Below are positions 35,884 to 44,302 of a stretch of 64,000 nucleotides of DNA, piece by piece. A program made the translations under genes and the position numbers. The notes beneath the pieces were generated by a model. The model had not been told where the DNA came from. It did no database searches and was given only the letters and a program-made list of their open reading frames with translations. The number at the start of each line of letters is the position of its first letter. The first letter of the stretch is position 1. Source of the DNA: Brachybacterium huguangmaarense (GTDB taxonomy: Bacteria > Actinomycetota > Actinomycetes > Actinomycetales > Dermabacteraceae); the NCBI RefSeq assembly GCF_025725725.1, contig NZ_CP107020.1, positions 930,001-994,000 on the forward strand, written 5' to 3'.

Positions 35884-38294
35884 TCGACGCGGATCTCCGC
35901 GATCTGCGCGAGATTGCGCGAACCGTCCGAGGGCAGCTCGGGGATCCAGACCATGAGGTGCTGGGCCTGCACGGGCTGCGCGGGCGCGAGGCGCACCTCG
36001 CCGTCACCGGCGAAGGCACCGCTCGCGATCGTGTCGCCCATCGAGCCGTCGTCGTTGACCGCATGCAGCTCGAGGGTGCCGCCCTCGACCTGCGCGGTGG
36101 TCACCACGACGGCGTTCACGGTCGCCGGGTCCGTGAGGTCGATCCGGATCCCGATGCCGTCCTTGAGACCGCCGAAGGAGGCGGAGGCGTAGCGCTTGGA
36201 CTTCCAGACGGTGCCGGGATCGCCGTCGGTGAGGCGATCGGCGTTGTCGGCGTGGTCCCCGCTCCCGCTGCTCTCGACCGCCACCGAGGCGATGGCCGGC
36301 GGGGCCGCCGCGGGCTGCTGCGTCGCGGCCGGCGCCTCGCTTGTCGCCTCGGCGGAGGCTGTCGGGGAGGGAGCCGCGCTCGAGGCGGCTGCGGCCGTGC
36401 CGAAGGGATCGGCCATGCGCTCACGCAGACCCGAGGTGATCGAGGTCAGGGCCAGCACGAGCGCGAGGATGACCACGATGATCGCGCCGACGAGGATCCA
36501 CAGCGATCGTCGTGACCGTCCGGGCGCCTCCTCGGGCTCGACTGCGTAGGCCTCGTCGGCGTCGCGGTCCATGGCCACGCCCATCACGTCCCGGAACGAG
36601 GAGCGCCGTGCGTCCTCGCCGAGGGCGGCCGCGGCGACGGAGGTCTCACGCCCGGGGACCACGATCGGGCCCGATCCCCCGCGGGGCAGCCCTCCGGGCA
36701 CGGAGACGGGCCCGCGCGGCTCGTCGGCGTCGTCACGGGCGTCGGGCTCGGGCTCGACGGGCTCGTCTTCCCCGGGGCGATCGTTGGACGGCGCGGCCGA
36801 GGGGGTCGAGGCGGCGACGGGCGGAGCAGCGGCCGCGGCGTCGACGTCGGCGCTCTCCTCGGCGGTGCCGCGGCTGCCCGTCATGTCCACGACGTCGGGA
36901 TCGAGCACGACGTCCTCGTCTTCGGCGGCGGCGGTCGGGGTGAACGCCAGGGCGGCGGGGAAGGCGGTCTGCTCGCGACGCTCGGTCAGGCGGAGGTCGT
37001 CGACGAGGCGCTGGGCCTCGGCGGAGCGGGCGTCCGACACGGAGGCCTCCGCGACCGGATCCCCGTCGCCGTGCTCCTCCGCGACGGGCTCGGACAGCGC
37101 CTCCTCCGCGACGGGCTCGGACAGCGCCTCGTCCGTCACGGCGGTTGACCGGTCCGGTTCGTCGTCGGCCGGGGCCGCGTCGACCGTTCGCGCGGACTCG
37201 ACCTCGACGAGGTCCTCCTCCACGGGCTCCGGCTCCGTCGGCTCGGGGGCCTCCGGGGCCGATCCCGGCATCTCGCTGTCCGGGAGGGGCTCGGGCTCGA
37301 GCCCGGTCGCGTCGGCTGCAGCCTCCGGGGTCTCCGGCGCGGCCGCCGTGGCGCCGGCGGTGCTCGCCGAGCCAGCGAACAGGGGGAAGGAGGAGGCGGG
37401 ACGGAGCCCGGTCCGCGGGGACACGACCTCGTCGACGGTCGAGCGGCCCGCGTCGGAGCCCTCGTCCACCGTCTCGGCTCCCGCGGCCGCCTCGTGCCCC
37501 GCCCCGGCGTCGGCGGCGTCATAGGCCTCGAGGGTGACGGGGATCGACTGCCACGGACCGAGCTCCGCGATGAGCTCGCGGACGTTGGCGGGGACCGGGG
37601 CATCGCCCGGGTTCAGCACCCCGTCGCACAGCGCCTCGAGATCCTCGGGGACCCGGCGCTCGGCCACCTCGCCGGCGCGCGGGACCACCCCGGTCTCGTC
37701 CCGACGAGGGCTCGCCCCCGTGACGGCCCGGTACAGCAGAGCGACGAGCGCGGTGACGTCCCGCTGGGCGGCGGCCGGCCCGGAGAGATCCGCCGTGCCG
37801 TGGGCCGCGGTCTCCACCCCGACCCCGAGCACCCACACGGAGCCCGAGGCGAGGTCGACGAACACTCGGTTGGAGTCGAGGTGCTGGTGGCGCAGTCCGC
37901 GCCGTCGCGCGGCCTCGAGGCCGGTGGCGGCCTCCCCGATCACCGAGCGCGCGGTCTCGGCGCGCAGCGGCCCGTCGGCGAGCAGCGCCGCGAGCGGGGG
38001 TGCGGGAGGGAAGGGATAGGAGACGGCGGTCAGGGCGGGGGTGCCGTCGTGGTCGTCGAAGACGTCGATGTCGTCGACGGCCAGCAGCCGCGGGTTCTCG
38101 ACGAGGAAGGCGCGCCGGGCGGCATCGGCCACCTCGAGCGCGGCGCCGCCCTCGGCGAGGAACAGCGCGCGGCTCTCGCCGTCGGCGGCGCGGGCACGGT
38201 GCCAGGAGCTCCCCTCGGCGACCTGTCCCAGCGGGATCTCGCCCTCCAGGGTCCACCGGGCAGCCAGCGCGTCCTCATGCGGTCGTCGGTTCAC
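35880..38294 (-). CDS. MurJ-associated membrane pseudokinase with discoidin-like extracytoplasmic domain
   Basis: An 804-residue protein. Residues about 15-260 have a protein-kinase-like fold but degenerate motifs: the catalytic loop reads LRHQHLDSNRVFVD in place of HRDLKPxN, and no DFG or Gly-rich loop is seen. An acidic, low-complexity stretch follows (about 270-600), with tandem ALSEPVAEE units. Then come a membrane helix (SLWILVGAIIVVILALVLAL, about 610-630) and a C-terminal galactose-binding-like domain (ADRLTDGDPGTVWKSKRY onward). In mycobacteria the same kinase-like and extracellular parts are fused to MviN/MurJ; here they are a separate gene 91 bases after murJ. A role in regulating lipid II flipping is inferred. 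Confidence 0.82.
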   Translation of the reverse strand: MNRRPHEDALAARWTLEGEIPLGQVAEGSSWHRARAADGESRALFLAEGGAALEVADAARRAFLVENPRLLAVDDIDVFDDHDGTPALTAVSYPFPPAPPLAALLADGPLRAETARSVIGEAATGLEAARRRGLRHQHLDSNRVFVDLASGSVWVLGVGVETAAHGTADLSGPAAAQRDVTALVALLYRAVTGASPRRDETGVVPRAGEVAERRVPEDLEALCDGVLNPGDAPVPANVRELIAELGPWQSIPVTLEAYDAADAGAGHEAAAGAETVDEGSDAGRSTVDEVVSPRTGLRPASSFPLFAGSASTAGATAAAPETPEAAADATGLEPEPLPDSEMPGSAPEAPEPTEPEPVEEDLVEVESARTVDAAPADDEPDRSTAVTDEALSEPVAEEALSEPVAEEHGDGDPVAEASVSDARSAEAQRLVDDLRLTERREQTAFPAALAFTPTAAAEDEDVVLDPDVVDMTGSRGTAEESADVDAAAAAPPVAASTPSAAPSNDRPGEDEPVEPEPDARDDADEPRGPVSVPGGLPRGGSGPIVVPGRETSVAAAALGEDARRSSFRDVMGVAMDRDADEAYAVEPEEAPGRSRRSLWILVGAIIVVILALVLALTSITSGLRERMADPFGTAAAASSAAPSPTASAEATSEAPAATQQPAAAPPAIASVAVESSGSGDHADNADRLTDGDPGTVWKSKRYASASFGGLKDGIGIRIDLTDPATVNAVVVTTAQVEGGTLELHAVNDDGSMGDTIASGAFAGDGEVRLAPAQPVQAQHLMVWIPELPSDGSRNLAQIAEIRVE

Positions 38295-38385
38295 GCCTCG
38301 TCCTCCGGATCGATATCACTGGGCCCATGCTACGGAATGCCCCGGAGCGGCCGAGCCCCGCCGCGCCACGCCGCCCGCGGTGCGC

Positions 38386-40131
38386 TCACGGCAGACGACG
38401 GCGCAGACGCTCGGTCACCGTCCCCGTCAGGGCCCGCAGCTCGTCGACCCGCAGCACCCAGGCGAGGGCGACGTAGACGGCGGTCATGATGGCGCCCACC
38501 ACGAGGCCCAGCCCGATCGCCGCGAGCTTGCTCGTCCAGAACAGATCCTGGAAGCCGAGGAAGAGCCCGAGGCCCACCGCGAGGGACACGAGACCGGCGA
38601 CGAGGAGCTTGACGAGCACCACGGCGCTCTGCGAGGCGGTCTCGGCGCGAGCCCCGAGCGAGCGGATGCGGCGCGACATGAGCCGCAGGCCCAGCATCCA
38701 GCCCAGGATGTTGCCGACCGAGCTGACGAGCGCCGCGACCGCGGTGGCCCAGCGCGGGTCGACGAAGAGGATCACCGGGACGATCGCGAGGAGCGAGACC
38801 ACCGTGTTGGGGATCTGCATCCAGAAGGGGGCGCGCGCATCCTCGTACGCATAGAAGACACGCTTGACCAGGTACGTCGCCGCGAACGGCACGAGCCCCA
38901 CCATGTAGCCCGACAGCACCAGGCCGTTGGCGCGCGAGGCGACGGGCCCGGTGCCGCCCGTGATCACCCACATGATCGGCGCCGACAGCGCGATGAACAC
39001 GGCCGTGAACAGCACCATCGGCACGGCGAGGGTGCGCGAGGTCCTCGCGTACTGCCGCAGCACGTCGTCGTGGTTGCCGCGCGAGGCGCTGCGTGCGATC
39101 GACGGGAAGGCCGCCGTCACGAGGGCGACCGCGATGATGCCCTGCGGGATCATGAAGGCCATGTAGGTCTGGGAGAGCGTCGACAGGGCCGGGTACATCG
39201 ACGCGTGGACCGGGTCGGATCGGTCCATGTAGACCTCGGACATGTGGCTCGCCCCGCGCGTGGACCAGCGGGTGGCCCAGATCCCGAGCTGCGCCACCCC
39301 GAGCATCGCGAGGGTCCACAGACCGATCCGCGAGAGCTTGCCCAGGCCGAGCCCCCGGAAGCCCCACTTCGGGCGCAGCCGCAGGTTCAGCTTGCGCACG
39401 TAGAAGAAGAGGAACACCACCTGGGCGGCGGAGCCGCCGACGTTGGCGGCGGCGAGCGCGATGATCATCGGCATCGTCCAGCCGGCGGGATCGGAGTTGG
39501 TCGTCCCCCACACGAGCATGAAGGCGCAGGCGCCGAGGATGCCCACCACGTTGTTCATGACGGGCGCCCACTGGTACGGGCCGAAGGACTCATGGGCGTT
39601 CAGGAGCTGGCCGCACATCACGTAGAGCGCCGAGAAGATGATCTGGGGCATCATCCAGAACCCGAGCTGGATGGCGAGGGACAGCGTCGCCCCGCGCAAG
39701 GCGCCGCTCGTGACCGTCACGAGCACCGGGACCAGGGCGATGCACGCGGCGGTGAGGACAGCGGAGGCCAGCACCACGAGGGTCATCAGGCGCGACACGT
39801 AGTCGGAGCCGCGGTCCGCGCGCTCGGTCGCGCGCACGATGGCCGGCACGAGGATCGCGTTGAGCACGCCGCCGCCGATGAAGATCCAGATCGAGTTCGG
39901 CAGGAAGTTCGCGGCGTCGACGGCGTTGGCCACCGCGTTGCTGGTGCCCCCGAACAGCATCCCCATGAGCACGTTGCGCACGAACCCCAGCACGCGGGAC
40001 ACGATCGAGCCGGACGCCATGAGCGCGCTCGCACGCACGAGGCGCGAGCGCGACGAGCCGGTCGGTGCGGTCTCGGCGGGCGGCACGTCGCCGGGCTCGG
40101 CAGGGGCCTGGCCAGGGGTGGGGTCGGTCAT
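38386..40131 (-). CDS. murJ: Lipid II flippase MurJ (MviN)
   Basis: A 581-residue polytopic protein of the MOP superfamily that moves lipid II across the membrane for peptidoglycan synthesis. About 14 hydrophobic helices are seen. Family blocks include ALMASGSIVSRVLGFVRNVL at the start, NAVANAVDAANFLPNSIWIF, GPYQWAPVMNNVVGI and QGIIAVALVTAAFPSIARSA. The ATG is 10 bases after the DUF6049 stop, with only a weak GGATGATGA upstream. The protein ends after the last helix with RLRRRLP, so the kinase-like tail seen in mycobacterial MviN is absent and encoded separately. Confidence 0.95.
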   Translation of the reverse strand: MTDPTPGQAPAEPGDVPPAETAPTGSSRSRLVRASALMASGSIVSRVLGFVRNVLMGMLFGGTSNAVANAVDAANFLPNSIWIFIGGGVLNAILVPAIVRATERADRGSDYVSRLMTLVVLASAVLTAACIALVPVLVTVTSGALRGATLSLAIQLGFWMMPQIIFSALYVMCGQLLNAHESFGPYQWAPVMNNVVGILGACAFMLVWGTTNSDPAGWTMPMIIALAAANVGGSAAQVVFLFFYVRKLNLRLRPKWGFRGLGLGKLSRIGLWTLAMLGVAQLGIWATRWSTRGASHMSEVYMDRSDPVHASMYPALSTLSQTYMAFMIPQGIIAVALVTAAFPSIARSASRGNHDDVLRQYARTSRTLAVPMVLFTAVFIALSAPIMWVITGGTGPVASRANGLVLSGYMVGLVPFAATYLVKRVFYAYEDARAPFWMQIPNTVVSLLAIVPVILFVDPRWATAVAALVSSVGNILGWMLGLRLMSRRIRSLGARAETASQSAVVLVKLLVAGLVSLAVGLGLFLGFQDLFWTSKLAAIGLGLVVGAIMTAVYVALAWVLRVDELRALTGTVTERLRRRLP

Positions 40132-40141
40132 CGGGCGATCA

Positions 40142-42511
40142 TCATCCGTTCGGGGGCTGGGGGGTGTCGGCGTCCGTGCCCTTGCCACGGGCGGCGAGCT
40201 CGGAGCGGCCGGTGTGGGCCAGGACGTCGGAGTTCTCGGGGCCGCGCACGGCGGGCGCCCGGCGGTCGGAGCCATGGCGCCGCGCGCGCAGGACCCCGAC
40301 GACGACCAGGAGGCCCATCGCGATCACGATGAGCATCGTGGTCCAGTTCTCCCATGCCGGGTTCACCGTGAGCGGCATCTCCTGGCTCTCGGTCAGGGGA
40401 CGCCCGTGCGTGTCGGTGAGGCGGACCGACAGGGTCACGTCGCCGTTGGCGACGGCCTCGACATGCACGGGCGCGCTCTCCTGCCCCCGCGCGGGCACGG
40501 TCACCGTGGGCAGGTCGTCGGACACGCGCAGGAGCGGCTTGTCGGACGAGGCCGCGAGGCTCACCGTGACGGCGCTGTCGAGGTTGTTGACCACGGTGAC
40601 CGGCACGTTCACGTCGCTCGCGACGAGGTTGTAGCCCGAGGCGGGCACGATCGTGACGGCGCCGGTGAGCGCGTCGACCTGGTCGGAGGCCGTCGAGACC
40701 CGCTGCTGGAAGGCGTCGGCGGCCTCGGTGCCGCGCCAGCGCACGGAGGTCGCCGAGGCCACGGCGAGATCCGCGGCGTCGGTCTGGGCGGGATCCTGCA
40801 TGGCCGAGCGCAGCGTGTCGAGCGCGCGCGCCTTCTCCTGCAGACCCAGCAGCACGCCGGGACCGAGCAGCCCCGGCGCATCGGGCTCCTCGAGGCGGGT
40901 GATCGAGCCGTCGGCGCTGCGCGAGGTGGGGTGCACGGCGTCGGCATGCAGGGTGCCGAGCGCATAGGCCTGGGTCGAGCCGTCCTGCGAGTCCGTCGTC
41001 CAGTCCGCGTCCGCGGCGAGGCCCAGCACGTCCCCCGTGCGCTCGTGCTGGACCCACGGCGCCTCGCCGAGCGCATCGAGCGTGCGACCCATCGCGCCGG
41101 CGTCCGCGTCGTCCGCGAGCGTCGGGGAGATCAGCACATGGCGCGGGGAGGAGGTGGGCTCCGAGGCGATCACGGCGGTCTCGGCGAGCATCCGCTGCGT
41201 GGTCTGCTCGCCGTCCGAGCCCGCCGTGATGGAGGACAGCTCGTCGGACAGCACGGGATCCGGGGCGAGCACGGGCGTGGTGCCCGCATCGCTCGCGTAC
41301 GCGCCGATCGACGACGGGGTGACGATGCCGTCGGGCTCCTCGCGCAGCGACGCCGAGGACGTCATCAGCACGTCGGCGCCGGTCTCCTGGGCGGCTGTCA
41401 GGGCCTGGCCGTCCGCCTCGTCGGCCGGCACCTCGACGACCGTGCCCGCCGACGTGATGCCCGCCGACGACAGCGCCTCCTGGGAGCGCCGCGAGAGCTG
41501 ATCGGCCAGGTCGCTCGCCCCGGCGGCGTCGAGCGAGACCAGGTCGGCCCGCGCATAGGGCGTGGTCAGGACCGTGCGCTCGCCGACGGCTCCCGTGAGC
41601 TCGTCGACCAGGCCCTGGGCGGCCTCCGAGCGGGCGTAGCGGCCCGTGCCCTCCGGCGTCGGCGAGGCGTCGGCGGTCGTCGTGCCCGCCGAGGGGTCGG
41701 CCTGCGGATCGCCGGCCCCGGCCTCCGCCTCGTCGGCGGGGACGGCGAGGGCGGGCGGGTCGACGAGGGCCGGGTCGAGCAGCCAGTCCACGTCGGGGCG
41801 GGTCGCGAGGTCCGCGACCGCCCGCAGATGCCCGCCGGTCGCCGAGGCGTCGTATCCGGCCGGATCGAGCGCCGCCTCGCCGGCGTCGTCCGCGCTCACG
41901 GGCAGCAGGACCGACTCGGAGATCGACGCGGTGGTCCCCGCCGGGCGCCACACGGTGAAGGTGCGCAGCGTGGCGAGATCCTCGCCGCCCGAGGCGAGCG
42001 TGAGGGCGAGACGGCGCGTCCCCCACAGGTCCGGTGAGGACGAGAAGCCCAGGGAGTCGGCGGCCACCGAGACCGTGACGGTCCGTGACTCTCCCGGCGC
42101 GAGCGCGGGGGCTCCCGAGGTCGAGCTCGCGTCCGCGGTCCCGGACACCGCCGGCGTCGTGTCGCGCTGCCAGGTGTCGAGCGTCGAGCGTTCGGTGACG
42201 CGGGGCGTGCGTGCCCGCAGCTCGAGCACCGGCTCGGCGATCGTGGTGTCGGTGCCGTTGGTCACCTGGACCTGGGCGGTGAGGGTCGAGCCGGGCGTCA
42301 GGGCCGTCGGGCCCAGGGACACGAGGTCGAGCGCGACCCCTGCCGCGGGTGTCGCGGGGGGGCGCTGCGGCGCCGTGCCGGAGGCCTGCTCGACGGCGAT
42401 AGAATGCGTCGGCGCGCTGCCCAGGACCATCGCGAGCGCGATGAGCAGTGCCGCCACGAACCCGATCGGTCGCGGCCCGCGACGGCGCGCGAGCGTGGGC
42501 GTGGACGGCAT
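40142..42511 (-). CDS. DUF6049 family secreted/membrane-anchored protein
   Basis: A 789-residue protein with an N-terminal signal sequence (PIGFVAALLIALAMVLGSAP, about 15-34), a long extracytoplasmic region and a C-terminal membrane helix (MLIVIAMGLLVVVGVLRARR, about 730-750) with a short cytoplasmic tail. The extracytoplasmic part begins with an Ig-like beta domain (VSLGPTALTPGSTLTAQVQV) and contains an internal region like a polysaccharide-deacetylase or glycosidase remnant. DUF6049 genes lie immediately upstream of murJ in actinobacteria. Function is unknown, but an envelope role is implied by context. The start has no strong ribosome-binding site. Confidence 0.82.
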   Translation of the reverse strand: MPSTPTLARRRGPRPIGFVAALLIALAMVLGSAPTHSIAVEQASGTAPQRPPATPAAGVALDLVSLGPTALTPGSTLTAQVQVTNGTDTTIAEPVLELRARTPRVTERSTLDTWQRDTTPAVSGTADASSTSGAPALAPGESRTVTVSVAADSLGFSSSPDLWGTRRLALTLASGGEDLATLRTFTVWRPAGTTASISESVLLPVSADDAGEAALDPAGYDASATGGHLRAVADLATRPDVDWLLDPALVDPPALAVPADEAEAGAGDPQADPSAGTTTADASPTPEGTGRYARSEAAQGLVDELTGAVGERTVLTTPYARADLVSLDAAGASDLADQLSRRSQEALSSAGITSAGTVVEVPADEADGQALTAAQETGADVLMTSSASLREEPDGIVTPSSIGAYASDAGTTPVLAPDPVLSDELSSITAGSDGEQTTQRMLAETAVIASEPTSSPRHVLISPTLADDADAGAMGRTLDALGEAPWVQHERTGDVLGLAADADWTTDSQDGSTQAYALGTLHADAVHPTSRSADGSITRLEEPDAPGLLGPGVLLGLQEKARALDTLRSAMQDPAQTDAADLAVASATSVRWRGTEAADAFQQRVSTASDQVDALTGAVTIVPASGYNLVASDVNVPVTVVNNLDSAVTVSLAASSDKPLLRVSDDLPTVTVPARGQESAPVHVEAVANGDVTLSVRLTDTHGRPLTESQEMPLTVNPAWENWTTMLIVIAMGLLVVVGVLRARRHGSDRRAPAVRGPENSDVLAHTGRSELAARGKGTDADTPQPPNG

Positions 42512-42563
42512 GGGGACACTGTAGACGCGCGCCCCGGAGCCGGAGCAGACAGGAAGCCTTCCC

Positions 42564-44054
42564 GTGACCCACGCCCCTGACCAGGACCCGACCGCGGCCC
42601 GCGAGGCGCGTCTCGCCCTCGCACGTCGGCGCGCCGGGAGCATGTTCGCGGCCCTGCCCGAGCCGCTCCACGCGCTCGGGCGGCTCTTCGAGGAGGCCGG
42701 CCACGAGCTCGCCCTCGTCGGCGGTCCCGTGCGCGACGCGGTGCTCGGCCGCTCGAGCGCCGACCTCGACTTCACCACCTCGGCCCGCCCCGACGAGACC
42801 GAGCGGATCCTGCGGGCGTGGAACGGCGGCGGCGCGATCTGGGACATGGGCCGCGACTTCGGGACGCTCGGCGCGGCGCACGCGGGCGTGAAGGTCGAGA
42901 TCACGACCTACCGCACCGAGACCTACGATCCGACCAGCCGCAAGCCGCAGGTGGCCTTCGGCGACACCCTGGCCGGCGACCTCTCGCGCCGAGACTTCAC
43001 CGTCAACGCGATGGCCGTGCGGCTGCCCTCCCTCGAGTTCGTCGACCCCTTCGGCGGCCTCGGGGACATCGCAGCCCAGGTGCTGCGCACGCCCGTCGAC
43101 CCCGTGCAGTCCTTCACCGACGACCCGCTGCGCATGATGCGCGCCGCACGCTTCGTGTCGCAGCTGGGCTTCGTCATCGAGCAGGACACGGCCGCCGCGG
43201 CCCGTGCCCTGGCCGATCGGATCGAGATCGTCTCGGCCGAGCGGGTGCGCGACGAGCTCGTCAAGCTCCTGCTGGGCGCCCATCCCCACCGCGGGCTCGT
43301 CGAGCTCGTGGACCTCTCCCTGGCCGAGCACGTGCTGCCCGAGCTGCCCGCCATGAAGCTCGAGATCGACGAGCACCATCGCCACAAGGACGTGTACGAG
43401 CACTCGCTCACGGTGCTCGACCAGGCCATCGCGCTCGAGAGCCCCGCGGGCTCGGGCGGCCCCGTGGAGTCCCCCGACCTGGTGCTGCGTCTGGCCGCGC
43501 TCCTGCACGACATCGGCAAGCCCGCGACGCGGCGCTACGAGGACGGCGGGGTCGTCACCTTCCGCTTCCACGAGACGGTCGGCGCCAAGATGGCGGCGAA
43601 GCGCCTGAAGGCCCTCGCGTTCGACAAGGACACCATCAAGCAGGTGGCTCGACTCGTCGAGCTGCATCTGCGCTTCCACGGCTACGTCGACGCCGCCTGG
43701 ACCGACTCGGCCGTGCGCCGCTACGTGACCGACGCCGGGCCGCTCCTCCAGCGTCTGCACCGCCTCACGCGCGCCGACGTCACCACGCGCAACAAGCGCA
43801 AGGCCCGGGCGCTCGCGCGCGCCTACGACGACCTCGAGCAGCGGATCGACGAGCTCGCGGCCCAGGAGGAGCTCGACAGGATCCGCCCCGACCTCGACGG
43901 CAACGCGATCATGCGGATCCTGGAGCTGCCGCCGGGGCGGGAGGTGGGCGAGGCCTACCGCCACCTGCTCGAGCTGCGCATGGAGCACGGCCCGCTCGGG
44001 GCCGAGAGGGCCGAGCAGGAGCTCCGTCGCTGGTGGGAGGCCCGCCAGAACTGA
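42564..44054 (+). CDS. cca: CCA tRNA nucleotidyltransferase with HD domain
   Basis: A 496-residue class II nucleotidyltransferase that adds or repairs the 3' CCA of tRNAs; none of the tRNA genes in this window encodes CCA, so it is needed. The head domain has ELALVGGPVRDAVLGRSSADLDF with the DxD metal motif, then RRDFTVNAMA and DPLRMMRAARF. A C-terminal HD domain (LAALLHDIGKPATRR) is present. The GTG start has AGGAAG upstream. It is divergent from the DUF6049-murJ run with 52 bases between. PcnA-like poly(A) polymerase activity is an alternative. Confidence 0.93.
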   Translation: MTHAPDQDPTAAREARLALARRRAGSMFAALPEPLHALGRLFEEAGHELALVGGPVRDAVLGRSSADLDFTTSARPDETERILRAWNGGGAIWDMGRDFGTLGAAHAGVKVEITTYRTETYDPTSRKPQVAFGDTLAGDLSRRDFTVNAMAVRLPSLEFVDPFGGLGDIAAQVLRTPVDPVQSFTDDPLRMMRAARFVSQLGFVIEQDTAAAARALADRIEIVSAERVRDELVKLLLGAHPHRGLVELVDLSLAEHVLPELPAMKLEIDEHHRHKDVYEHSLTVLDQAIALESPAGSGGPVESPDLVLRLAALLHDIGKPATRRYEDGGVVTFRFHETVGAKMAAKRLKALAFDKDTIKQVARLVELHLRFHGYVDAAWTDSAVRRYVTDAGPLLQRLHRLTRADVTTRNKRKARALARAYDDLEQRIDELAAQEELDRIRPDLDGNAIMRILELPPGREVGEAYRHLLELRMEHGPLGAERAEQELRRWWEARQN

Positions 44055-44302
44055 CCGCTCCGCCCCGGCGGGAGGCATGTGGCGCACGTCGCGCGTGACG
44101 TGAAAACCCTGTGAGAGGCGCCGCGCGGACTATCCCCGTCGCCGGTGTCGTCCCATACTGGAGCGCAGTGGCGTCCGCACGCCCGCATGTCCTGGGGACC
44201 ATGGCGCCCCCGCCGGACGGCCAGGTGGGGACGACCGCACCGCTTGCACGCCGGTCCCCGACGCGCGGCACCGGCCCTGCTTCCCACGCCCCAGGAGAAC
44301 TC

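Noticed and set aside
44090..44106. A parS-like GTGACGTGAAAAC upstream of the PBP gene
   Set aside because: It fits the 14-mer poorly and is an isolated half-site.
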